From NCBI GenBank assembly GCA_022776785.1, contig JALFHA010000413.1:1-5299 (forward strand): DNA of 5,299 nt, read 5' to 3'. The notes under the pieces were generated by a model that worked only from the letters and a program-made list of their open reading frames with translations, had not been told where the DNA came from and did not search any database. Shown piece by piece: positions 1 through 5,260 of the stretch; the first letter of the stretch is position 1, and the number at the start of each line of letters is the position of its first letter. The DNA is from Clostridiales bacterium (GTDB lineage Bacteria > Bacillota > Clostridia > Christensenellales > Aristaeellaceae). Position numbers and translations under genes: made by a program.

Positions 1-32
1 CAATGTTCCCTTATTGTTCAAAAGAAAAAGCA

Positions 33-70
33 GTTTCAGAGCAGGATGCGAAGCATCCTACGATTGAAAC
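33..70 (-). terminator. Possible second terminator: two-tier stem-loop with U-rich tail
   Basis: Read on the minus strand, GTTTCA (70-65) pairs with TGAAAC (38-33). Across a small internal loop, AGGATGC (59-53) pairs perfectly with GCATCCT (49-43) around a 3-nt TTC loop. Three bases after the outer stem comes TTTTTCTTTT (29-20), so the element has the layout of an intrinsic terminator for leftward transcription. It would be a back-up to the stronger hairpin at 113-153, or the end of a short unseen transcript. The compact inner palindrome also resembles the short interspersed palindromes found between bacterial genes, so a repeat element is an alternative. No plus-strand T-tract follows it. 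Confidence 0.45.
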
Positions 71-81
71 GGGGCTGATTC

Positions 82-104
82 TGCAAAGCTAGATTTTAGC
101 TGCA
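82..104. other. Short imperfect inverted repeat in AT-rich intergenic DNA
   Basis: TGC (82-84) pairs with GCA (102-104), and after a 2-nt bulge AGCTA (87-91) pairs with TAGCT (97-101), leaving a 5-nt loop. It sits between the two terminator-like hairpins and has no U-tract of its own on either strand. The stem is short and may be chance, but three stem-loops within about 120 bp suggest a structured intergenic RNA region. Confidence 0.25.
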
Positions 105-112
105 AAATAGTA

Positions 113-153
113 TGAAAAAGTACCCGTTCCCAAGCAGGGCGGGTACTTTTTCA
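113..153 (-). terminator. Intrinsic terminator closing the arg operon (symmetrical, possibly bidirectional)
   Basis: A perfect 14-bp inverted repeat: positions 113-126 (TGAAAAAGTACCCG) pair with 140-153 around a 13-nt loop that can pair further through CCC/GGG. On the minus strand the GC part of the stem runs into TTTTTCA, then ATACTATTTT, the classic U-tail. The plus strand also reads into a TTTTTC tract, so it can work in both directions and may serve a convergent plus-strand gene left of the window. It begins 25 nt after the stop of the 78-aa ORF and about 300 nt after the argD stop, marking the likely end of the leftward transcript. Confidence 0.85.
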
Positions 154-178
154 CGTTCGGCTAAAACTGGGGGCCATC

Positions 179-415
179 CTATTGGCGCTGCCATACACAG
201 GCGGATGGAGTAAGGAAGGCAGCGCTGTCGCTGCGGAGCTTTTTGAGAACCAGCTCCGTATACTGATACATGCCGTCGAGATGCTCGAACCAGATTTCTC
301 CGCCGCGATAGGACAGAGAGAAGGATGCCTTTTTCACTCCAGGCAAACTTTCCGGTTCCGTGCAGATGCGGTTTCTTGCGTGCTGCAGCCCAATGAAATT
401 CTTCATCCATTCCAT
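179..415 (-). CDS. Small uncharacterised protein (78 aa) at the 3' end of the arg operon
   Basis: I do not recognise this protein. It is a minus-strand ORF starting 36 nt after the argD stop and ending (TAG) 25 nt before the operon terminator, exactly the space a last operon gene would occupy. The predicted product is soluble, with no signal peptide or membrane segment. It has a basic, mixed N-terminus and a central stretch that looks like alternating strands (GVKKASFSLSYRGGEIWFEH, residues 26-45), followed by a probable helix (YQYTELVLKKLRSD, residues 50-63). Base composition is less GC-rich than argB, argC or argD. The ribosome site is weak: only GAAAG about 9 nt upstream, with no AAGGAG. 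It could be a genuine small gene, a decayed remnant of a longer one, or a chance ORF. The protein-like composition and position favour a real or recently real gene. An alternative start is Met4 (position 406). Confidence 0.45.
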   Translation of the reverse strand: MEWMKNFIGLQHARNRICTEPESLPGVKKASFSLSYRGGEIWFEHLDGMYQYTELVLKKLRSDSAAFLTPSACVWQRQ

Positions 416-451
416 AAAATGCGTCTTTCTATAGGGCGTTTTCCCGGTTTT

Positions 452-1648
452 TCAGACGTTTTGAAGCTCCTCGCCGAGCGCCTGCACAAAGGCGTCTATC
501 TGCGCGTGCTCGATGATGAGCGGCGGGGTGAGGCGCAGCACGTTGCCTGCCGCCGTGCCGACGACAAAGCCGCGCGAAAGCAGGCGGCGCACCAGCGCGC
601 CAGCGGAAACCTCAGGCACGAGCTGCACGCCCAGCAGCAGGCCCATGCCGCGAACCTCCGCGATCTTGTCGCTACCGATGGCGCAAAGCGCGGTACGCAG
701 GTATTCGCCCTTTTCCCGGGCGGCGGCGGAAAAATCGTGCCCGAGCATGTAGCTCACGGCGCTGAGCGACACGGCGCAGGCGAGCGTGTTGCCGCCGAAG
801 GTGGAGCCATGGTCGCCGATGGCGATGGCGGAGGCGACCTTCTCCGTCGCCAGCACGGCGCCGATGGGGAAGCCGCATCCCAGCCCCTTGGCGCTGGTCA
901 TGATGTCGGGCGTCACGCCGTACTGTTCATAGCAGTAGAAGCTGCCTGTGCGGCACACGCCGGTCTGCACCTCGTCAAGGATGAGCAGCGCGCCCGTCTC
1001 GTCGCACAGCGCGCGCACGGCACGCAGGTACTCCTTGTCGGCAGGGGTTACGCCGCCCTCGCCCTGAATCGGCTCGAGCATGACGGCGGCGGTATCCTCA
1101 TCGACGGCGGCGCGCAGTGCGTCGAGGTCGTTGTAGGGCACCTGAGAAAAGCCGCGCGGCAGCATCGGCAGGTAGGGTGCCTGATAATAGTCATGGCCTG
1201 TCGCAGCGACCGTCGCCAGCGTGCGTCCGTGGAACGAGTGGTCGGAAGAGACGATTTTATAGCGCCCGCTGCCCTGCGCGCAGAAGAACTTGCGCGCGAG
1301 CTTCATCGCGCCCTCGTTGGCCTCCGCGCCGGAGTTGGAGAAGAACACGCGGTCGGCGAATGTGTTTTCGCACAGCAGCGCGGCGAGCTTTGCCTGCGGC
1401 TCGACGTAATAGAGGTTGGAGGTGTGCAGTACACCCGTCTGCGCCTGTGCGACGAGCGCGCCGGTCACGGCGGGGTGATTGTAGCCCAGCGCATTGACGG
1501 CGATGCCCGCAAACAGGTCGGTATAGGCTTTCCCATCCTGATCGTAGAGCGTGCAGCCCTCGCCGCGCGTGAAGCACACGGGACAGCGCTCGCCGAATAC
1601 GCCGAGGAAGTGCTCGCTGTCCAGACGCTTGATTTCAGAAAGATTCAT
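452..1648 (-). CDS. argD: Acetylornithine aminotransferase ArgD
   Basis: This is a cytosolic PLP-dependent class-III aminotransferase of 398 aa, the usual ArgD length. It transfers the amino group of glutamate to N-acetylglutamate 5-semialdehyde, giving N2-acetylornithine (fourth step of arginine synthesis). Visible family landmarks are SGAEANEGA (residues 106-114, cofactor phosphate binding), FHGRT (139-143, cofactor ring stacking), EPIQGEGG (192-199), LDEVQTG with Asp225 that holds the pyridine nitrogen, the Schiff-base Lys254 in SAKGLGCGFPIGA, HGSTFGGN (280-287), and Arg372 in LRLTPP, the expected substrate carboxylate contact. The start is fixed by AAGGAG 5 nt before the ATG; this ribosome site overlaps the argC stop codon (TAAGGAG), and only 9 nt separate the genes, so the two are almost certainly co-translated. 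Many ArgD enzymes also act on succinyl-diaminopimelate, so a second role in lysine synthesis is possible but not shown. It is the third enzyme gene of the operon. Confidence 0.97.
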   Translation of the reverse strand: MNLSEIKRLDSEHFLGVFGERCPVCFTRGEGCTLYDQDGKAYTDLFAGIAVNALGYNHPAVTGALVAQAQTGVLHTSNLYYVEPQAKLAALLCENTFADRVFFSNSGAEANEGAMKLARKFFCAQGSGRYKIVSSDHSFHGRTLATVAATGHDYYQAPYLPMLPRGFSQVPYNDLDALRAAVDEDTAAVMLEPIQGEGGVTPADKEYLRAVRALCDETGALLILDEVQTGVCRTGSFYCYEQYGVTPDIMTSAKGLGCGFPIGAVLATEKVASAIAIGDHGSTFGGNTLACAVSLSAVSYMLGHDFSAAAREKGEYLRTALCAIGSDKIAEVRGMGLLLGVQLVPEVSAGALVRRLLSRGFVVGTAAGNVLRLTPPLIIEHAQIDAFVQALGEELQNV

Positions 1649-1657
1649 AGTAGCTCC

Positions 1658-2605
1658 TTATACATTCAGCCCTGTCGTCTCATCGCAGCCGAGCATCAGG
1701 TTGAGCGACTGCACGGCTGCGCCGGACGCGCCCTTGCCGAGGTTGTCAAACCGGGCGCAGACCATCATGCGCTCGTCATTGCCGGTGACATAAAGCTCCA
1801 GCCCGTCCCAGAGCGCGCAGCCGTTGGCGGAGAGGAAGCCGCCGCAGTCGCTCTGCGCGCTCAGCGGCATGACGCGAACGAGCCTTGCGCCTGCGTAAGC
1901 GTCGCTCAGGCATTCGTGGAGCTGGGCGAGCGTCGAAACGCCGTGAAGCTGGCTCGCCATCAGCGGCACGCTCACGAGCATCCCCGCGTAGTAGTCCGCG
2001 ACGATGGGCGTAAACAGCGGCGCGCTGCTCAGGCCGCAGATGGCCTGCATCTCGCGCAGGTGCTTGTGCTGGTGCGTGAGCCCGTAGATGCGCGGCGCAT
2101 CGAGCGCGCTGTCGCGCTCCTGCGCCTCATACTGCGCGATCATCTTCTTGCCGCCGCCGCTGTAGCCGGTCAGCGAGAAGCAGGTCAGCGCGGCGTCCGG
2201 GCTGAGCACGCCCGCGTCCACCAGCGGGCGGACGATGGAGATGAAGCCCGTCGCGTGGCAGCCGGGATTGGCGACGCGCCTGCCAGTGACAATCGCCTCG
2301 CGCATGGCGGGCGAAAGCTCCGGGAAGCCGTAGGCCCAGCCCTCGGCGGTGCGGTGGGCGGTAGAGGCGTCGATGATGCGGGTGTGGTCGTTGTCAACGA
2401 GCGCGACGGCCTCGCGCGCGGCGGCGTCCGGCAGGCAGAGGAACGTCACGTCCGAGGCGTTGATGAGGCGGCGGCGCTCGTCGGTATCCTTGCGTAGCGC
2501 GGGGTCAATCGTGAGCAGCTCGACATCGTCGCGCGCGCCGATGCGCTCGAAGATGCGCAGCCCCGTCGTGCCCTCGCTGCCGTCGATAAAGACTTTGGCT
2601 TTCAT
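1658..2605 (-). CDS. argC: N-acetyl-gamma-glutamyl-phosphate reductase ArgC, short type-2 form
   Basis: This enzyme carries out the NADPH-dependent reduction of N-acetylglutamyl-5-phosphate to the semialdehyde (third step of arginine synthesis), in the cytosol. At 315 aa it is shorter than the roughly 340-aa common ArgC, and its motifs match the separate 'argC_other' type-2 branch. They are an N-terminal nucleotide-binding segment FIDGSEGTTGLRIFER (residues 6-21), FLCLPDAAAREAV (55-67), DASTAHR (79-85), YGFPEL (92-97), and the active-site ANPGCHATGF with nucleophile Cys116. Further along come the glycine-rich GYSGGGKKMI (147-156), the HKH cluster (His180/His182) expected to supply the catalytic base, and NLGKGASGAAVQSLNLMLG near the C-terminus. 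The start is supported by AAGGAG 8 nt before the ATG. The gene lies 22 nt after argB and 9 nt before argD. Nothing looks truncated. Confidence 0.96.
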   Translation of the reverse strand: MKAKVFIDGSEGTTGLRIFERIGARDDVELLTIDPALRKDTDERRRLINASDVTFLCLPDAAAREAVALVDNDHTRIIDASTAHRTAEGWAYGFPELSPAMREAIVTGRRVANPGCHATGFISIVRPLVDAGVLSPDAALTCFSLTGYSGGGKKMIAQYEAQERDSALDAPRIYGLTHQHKHLREMQAICGLSSAPLFTPIVADYYAGMLVSVPLMASQLHGVSTLAQLHECLSDAYAGARLVRVMPLSAQSDCGGFLSANGCALWDGLELYVTGNDERMMVCARFDNLGKGASGAAVQSLNLMLGCDETTGLNV

Positions 2606-2627
2606 GGTGTGCTCTCCTTTTTTGCCG

Positions 2628-3536
2628 TCAGGCCTTCTTTCCGCACTCGAACATCGTGCCGATGCCGCGGTCGGTGAAGATCTCCAGAATGATCGGGTGC
2701 GGAATCGTTCCGTTGAGGATGTGCACGCGGCGCACGCCCTTCTCGATGGCGTCGATGCAGGCCGTGACCTTGGGAATCATGCCGCCGGAGATGGTGCCAT
2801 CCTCGATGAGCGCGAGCGCCTGCTCGACGGTCAGGATGGGGAAGAGTGTGGTCGGGTCGTCTGCAACGCGGCGCACGCCGTCAATATCCGTCAGGTAGAT
2901 GAGCTTTTCGGCCTTGAGCGCCGTGGCGATGGCGGAGGCGGCGGTATCCGCGTTGATGTTGTAGCCCTCACCGTCCTTGTCAACGCCCACGGTGGAGATG
3001 ACGGGGATGTATTCGTCCGCGCAGAGGGAATTGAGCAGCTTGGTGTTGACCTTCACGATATCGCCTACATGGCCGAGATCCACGCCGTCGGGCAGCGGCG
3101 GCTTCTTCGTCACCTGAATCAGCCCGGCGTCCTTGCCGCACAGGCCGATGGCCTTGCCGCCCAGCTTGCCGATCTGCGCGGCGATGTTCTTGTTGAGCTT
3201 GCCGGCCAGCACCATCTGCACGATTTCCATCGTCGCGTCGTCGGTGATGCGCAGGCCGTTGTGGAAGCTGCTGCTCACGCCGACGCGCTTGAGCATCGCG
3301 TTGATCTCCGGGCCGCCGCCGTGCACGAGGATGGGGTTGATGCCCACATATTTGAGCAGCGTCACGTCCTCGAGGATCTTGCGGGTCAGGTCATCATTCA
3401 CCATGGCGTTGCCGCCGTACTTGATGACGATGGTCTTGCCCCACAGGCGCTGAATGTAAGGCAGGGCTTCGATGAGGATATTCGCCTTATTGATGAAGTC
3501 CAGATCGGTGTTGTCCACGATTTGATCTTTGGGCAT
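2628..3536 (-). CDS. argB: Acetylglutamate kinase ArgB, arginine-sensitive type
   Basis: This cytosolic enzyme of the amino-acid-kinase fold phosphorylates N-acetylglutamate with ATP, the committed and usually feedback-regulated step of arginine synthesis. I start it at 3536 (302 aa): MPKDQ is preceded by AAGGAGAG. The frame stays open a further 52 codons upstream, but those would lie across the promoter and leader and do not resemble the family. Motifs are IKYGGNAM with Lys39 (phosphate binding), VHGGGPEI (71-78, substrate and ATP glycines), FHNGLRITD with Arg96, NINADTAASAIA (193-204), LTDIDGVR (215-222), and GGMIPK with Lys256. The extra N-terminal helix before the core (ANILIEALPYIQRLWGK, 18-34) and the C-terminal LEIFTDRGIGTMF (284-296) characterise the hexameric kinases inhibited by arginine, so allosteric inhibition is inferred. 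It is the first gene of the arg operon, 22 nt before argC. Confidence 0.97.
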   Translation of the reverse strand: MPKDQIVDNTDLDFINKANILIEALPYIQRLWGKTIVIKYGGNAMVNDDLTRKILEDVTLLKYVGINPILVHGGGPEINAMLKRVGVSSSFHNGLRITDDATMEIVQMVLAGKLNKNIAAQIGKLGGKAIGLCGKDAGLIQVTKKPPLPDGVDLGHVGDIVKVNTKLLNSLCADEYIPVISTVGVDKDGEGYNINADTAASAIATALKAEKLIYLTDIDGVRRVADDPTTLFPILTVEQALALIEDGTISGGMIPKVTACIDAIEKGVRRVHILNGTIPHPIILEIFTDRGIGTMFECGKKA

Positions 3537-3544
3537 GGGAAGGT

Positions 3545-3552
3545 CTCTCCTT
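3545..3552 (-). promoter_or_regulatory. Ribosome-binding site that sets the argB start
   Basis: On the minus strand AAGGAGAG precedes the argB ATG, with 10 nt between AAGGAG and the start codon. It excludes the longer in-frame start at 3692, which would place the first 52 codons over the promoter and operators. Confidence 0.8.
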
Positions 3553-3567
3553 GCTTGCGTAGTTTGG

Positions 3568-3584
3568 CGCGCGTCAGCCGCGCG
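3568..3584 (-). promoter_or_regulatory. GC hairpin in the arg leader
   Basis: CGCGCG (3584-3579) and CGCGCG (3573-3568) form a 6-bp stem around a 5-nt loop in the predicted 5' untranslated leader, about 16 nt upstream of the argB ribosome site. There is no U-tract after it, so it is not a terminator or obvious attenuator. It could stabilise the mRNA, or simply reflect GC-rich composition. Confidence 0.35.
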
Positions 3585-3600
3585 AGGATGAACAGGACAG

Positions 3601-3630
3601 ATTATACCACAGCGTCGCATAAATATGCAA
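3601..3630 (-). promoter_or_regulatory. Promoter of the argBCD operon (extended -10)
   Basis: On the minus strand a perfect TATAAT (3606-3601) is preceded by TG at 3609-3608, giving the extended -10 TGGTATAAT. Eighteen bases upstream is a weak -35, TTGCAT (3630-3625), which matches the consensus only in TTG; an extended -10 commonly compensates for this. The expected start of transcription is near 3593, leaving a leader of about 57 nt before argB. The -35 lies inside the downstream ARG-box candidate, so a bound repressor would directly block polymerase. Confidence 0.8.
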
Positions 3631-3631
3631 G
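3614..3631 (-). promoter_or_regulatory. Candidate ARG box 2 (ArgR/AhrC operator) overlapping the -35
   Basis: The minus-strand core TGCATATTTATGCG (3629-3616) is a near-palindrome with the ARG-box layout: two 5-bp half sites around a 4-bp AT spacer. Compared with the E. coli pattern TGAAT-WWWW-ATTCA it matches 4 of 5 and 3 of 5 half-site bases and has an all-AT spacer. Its centre (3622.5) is 22 bp from that of box 1, about two helical turns, as expected for a hexamer contacting paired boxes. The regulator itself is not in the window. Confidence 0.65.
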
Positions 3632-3635
3632 ACGG

Positions 3636-3653
3636 TTTGTATAAAAATACAGG
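3636..3653 (-). promoter_or_regulatory. Candidate ARG box 1 (ArgR/AhrC operator), perfect palindrome
   Basis: TGTATTTTTATACA (minus strand, 3651-3638) is a perfect TGTAT/ATACA inverted repeat around a TTTT spacer, the 5-4-5 layout of ArgR/AhrC operators. It is an AT-rich island in GC-rich DNA, immediately upstream of the arg promoter and 4 bp (as 18-bp boxes) from box 2. A wider inverted repeat, AAGAC (3658-3654) with GTCTT (3633-3629), surrounds it, so a transcript reading through from upstream could also fold here. Confidence 0.7.
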
Positions 3654-3672
3654 GTCTTTTGCCTTGTCTGCT

Positions 3673-5115
3673 TCAGATACTGGGGCGCACATCCGCCGGA
3701 ATCGGGCAGACGTAGGGCTGCGTGCGGCTGCGCGCGTCGAACTCGCGCTGCGCGCGTGAAAGCAGCGCAGGGTCGTCCATCAGGCGCGCGGCGGTCAGCG
3801 CGAGGGACTTGCCGGCAAAGAGCATTGCCTTGTGCGCGATGGAGCTTTTGCCGATGGCGACGGCCTGCCAGCTGTGCGCGGGGGTGTCGGCGGCCCATGC
3901 GGCGGCGGACATTTGGCTCATCGGCGCGCAGCGGCTGGCGTCGCCCGCATCGGTGGAGATGGTGACAATCGGCGCATCCGTCGGCGTGTGCGGCGCGATA
4001 AAGGCGTACATCGGCTCCCCTTGGTGGGCGAGGACGGCCTCGCGCTCCTCACTCCCGCACAGGCGGGAGATCTTACTCAACGTGCGCTCCGGCGATTCGA
4101 GCGCATCGTGCAGCGACTGGGCGAGGGCGAGCTCCCGCTCGTCATACTGCGGCGCGCCGATGGCGTGCATACTCTCAACGAGCGCCTCCTCGATGGCCGT
4201 GTTGGGCAGCACGCCCGAGCACGCCTTGACAAACTCCACATCGACCGTTGTGCCTGTCATGATGGCCGCGCCGCGCGCGCACTCGATGACGCGCTGCTGC
4301 ACGTCTGCGAGGTCGTCAAGGCGCGGGGAACGAACCAGATACACGGCCTGCGCGCGCGCCTGAACGACGTTGGGCGACGCGCCGCCTGCGTCGGTGATGG
4401 CGTAGTGGATGCGCGTGTCCTCCGGCACATGCTCGCGCAGGAACTGCACGCCCATGTTCATCAGCTCCAGCGCATCGAGCGCGCTGCGCCCGAGCTCCGG
4501 GCTGCCCGCGGCATGGGCGCTCTGCCCCTGAAAGCGGAAGATCAGCTTGACGTTGGCCAGCGAGCCGCCCGGCCAAATGCCGTTGTAATCCCACGGGTGC
4601 CAGGAGAGGATGGCGTCGAGACCGCTAAAGAAGCCGTCGCGGGCGAGGAAGGTCTTGGCGCTGCCGGTCTCCTCTGCCGGGCAGCCGAAGCAGACCACCG
4701 TGCCGCGCAGCGCCCCGGAGGCGATCATCTCCTTGACGGCGATGGCCGCGCCCAGCGAGCCCACGCCCAGCAGGTTGTGGCCGCAGCCGTGTCCCGGCGC
4801 GCCGGGGATCAGCGGCTCACGAACGGCGCAGCCCGCGCGCTGGCTCATCGCGCTGAGCGCGTCGTACTCGCACAGGAAGGCGATGACGGGCCTGCCCTCC
4901 CCGTATTCGGCGCGGAAGCAGTTGGGCATCCCGTCCAGCCCATCCGTGACGGAAAAGCCGTTTTCCCCGAGCAGACCGCGCAGGCGCGCGGCGGCGGTAT
5001 CCTCGTGGAAGTTGACCTCGGGATGATCCCAGATGGCGTCGCTGGCTGCGGTATATTCTCCGGCGTGCGCGTCTACGCTGGCGCAGACGGCGGATTTCAT
5101 GCGCTCAAATTCCAT
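3673..5115 (-). CDS. M20-family metallo-amidohydrolase, AbgB-like
   Basis: This is a 480-aa zinc-type amidohydrolase that resembles AbgB, subunit B of p-aminobenzoyl-glutamate hydrolase (about 480 aa), along its whole length. Landmarks are IWDHPEVNFHEDTAAARL (28-45), LCEYDAL with Asp85 (81-87), GHGCGHN (108-114; Cys111 and His113 as likely metal contacts), GCPAEETGSAKTFL (144-157; Glu148/Glu149 catalytic/metal) and His173 in SWHPWD. They continue with the lid-domain block QSAHAAGSPELGRSALDALE (198-217), SPNVVQARA (247-255), His414 in PAHSWQ, and the ending CPIPADVRP (470-478). No signal peptide is seen, so it should be cytosolic. The substrate cannot be read from sequence: folate-breakdown aminobenzoyl-glutamate, other N-acyl amino acids or dipeptides all fit. 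The usual STDVGDVSW-like segment is altered to STDAGDASR (387-395). I prefer Met at 5115 because AGAGAGGA precedes it; an upstream Met at 5139 lacks a ribosome site. It has its own strong promoter and lies 136 nt before argB. Confidence 0.88.
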   Translation of the reverse strand: MEFERMKSAVCASVDAHAGEYTAASDAIWDHPEVNFHEDTAAARLRGLLGENGFSVTDGLDGMPNCFRAEYGEGRPVIAFLCEYDALSAMSQRAGCAVREPLIPGAPGHGCGHNLLGVGSLGAAIAVKEMIASGALRGTVVCFGCPAEETGSAKTFLARDGFFSGLDAILSWHPWDYNGIWPGGSLANVKLIFRFQGQSAHAAGSPELGRSALDALELMNMGVQFLREHVPEDTRIHYAITDAGGASPNVVQARAQAVYLVRSPRLDDLADVQQRVIECARGAAIMTGTTVDVEFVKACSGVLPNTAIEEALVESMHAIGAPQYDERELALAQSLHDALESPERTLSKISRLCGSEEREAVLAHQGEPMYAFIAPHTPTDAPIVTISTDAGDASRCAPMSQMSAAAWAADTPAHSWQAVAIGKSSIAHKAMLFAGKSLALTAARLMDDPALLSRAQREFDARSRTQPYVCPIPADVRPSI

Positions 5116-5125
5116 ATCGGGCAAA

Positions 5126-5133
5126 TCCTCTCT
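5126..5133 (-). promoter_or_regulatory. Ribosome-binding site that decides the amidohydrolase start
   Basis: Minus-strand AGAGAGGA lies 10 nt before the ATG at 5115. The in-frame ATG at 5139 has only CCGCCGCT in front of it, with no purine tract, so the shorter 480-aa form is favoured; it also matches AbgB length. Confidence 0.6.
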
Positions 5134-5166
5134 GTTCATAGCGGCGGTTATGATGGAAACCCTGCC

Positions 5167-5195
5167 AGTATAGTGCAAAGGTGCGGGGCTGTCAA
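5167..5195 (-). promoter_or_regulatory. Strong housekeeping promoter for the M20 amidohydrolase
   Basis: On the minus strand a perfect -35 TTGACA (5195-5190), an ideal 17-bp spacer and the -10 TATACT (5172-5167, five of six consensus bases). Transcription should begin near 5160, giving a leader of about 45 nt before the ATG at 5115. No operator-like palindrome is visible around it, which suggests constitutive or only lightly regulated expression, unlike the arg promoter. Confidence 0.88.
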
Positions 5196-5226
5196 GCCTG
5201 CGCGGGCGTGCTGAGCCAAACGCGCA

Positions 5227-5255
5227 AAGAAAATCCCCCTCCCGGGGGAGGGGGA
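5227..5255 (-). terminator. Intrinsic terminator of the upstream minus-strand gene
   Basis: TCCCCCTCCC (5234-5243) and GGGAGGGGGA (5246-5255) form a perfect 10-bp, very GC-rich stem with a nominal 2-nt loop (in practice a tetraloop). On the minus strand it runs straight into TTTTCTTT (5233-5227 and the stem end). The plus strand has no T-tract, so it stops leftward transcription only. It separates the upstream gene from the amidohydrolase promoter about 30 bp further on. Confidence 0.88.
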
Positions 5256-5260
5256 AGCCG

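Noticed and set aside
182..2497. Very long plus-strand open frame (771 codons) opposite argD and argC
   Set aside because: It is antisense to two unmistakable enzymes and is a composition effect of GC-rich codons (few stops on the opposite strand). Its translation is rich in Arg, Ala, His and Val with no recognisable domain, and its start lacks a ribosome site.
3568..3584. Arg leader hairpin as a transcription attenuator or riboswitch
   Set aside because: The stem is only 6 bp with no U-tract, there is no leader peptide with arginine codons, and no alternative pairing partner is visible.
2349..3644. Plus-strand open frame (431 codons) opposite argB and part of argC
   Set aside because: Antisense shadow of argB with low-complexity composition. 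It also runs across the arg promoter and operators.
3537..3692. 52-residue N-terminal extension of ArgB
   Set aside because: It lies over the promoter, ARG boxes and leader, has no family similarity, and a good AAGGAG site marks the start at 3536.
3832..5214. Plus-strand open frame (460 codons) opposite the amidohydrolase
   Set aside because: Antisense shadow in GC-rich DNA. It has no family motifs and spans the opposite-strand promoter.
5234..5255. G-rich tract as a quadruplex element
   Set aside because: The C and G runs are perfectly complementary and followed by a U-tract on the minus strand, so a terminator hairpin explains them fully.
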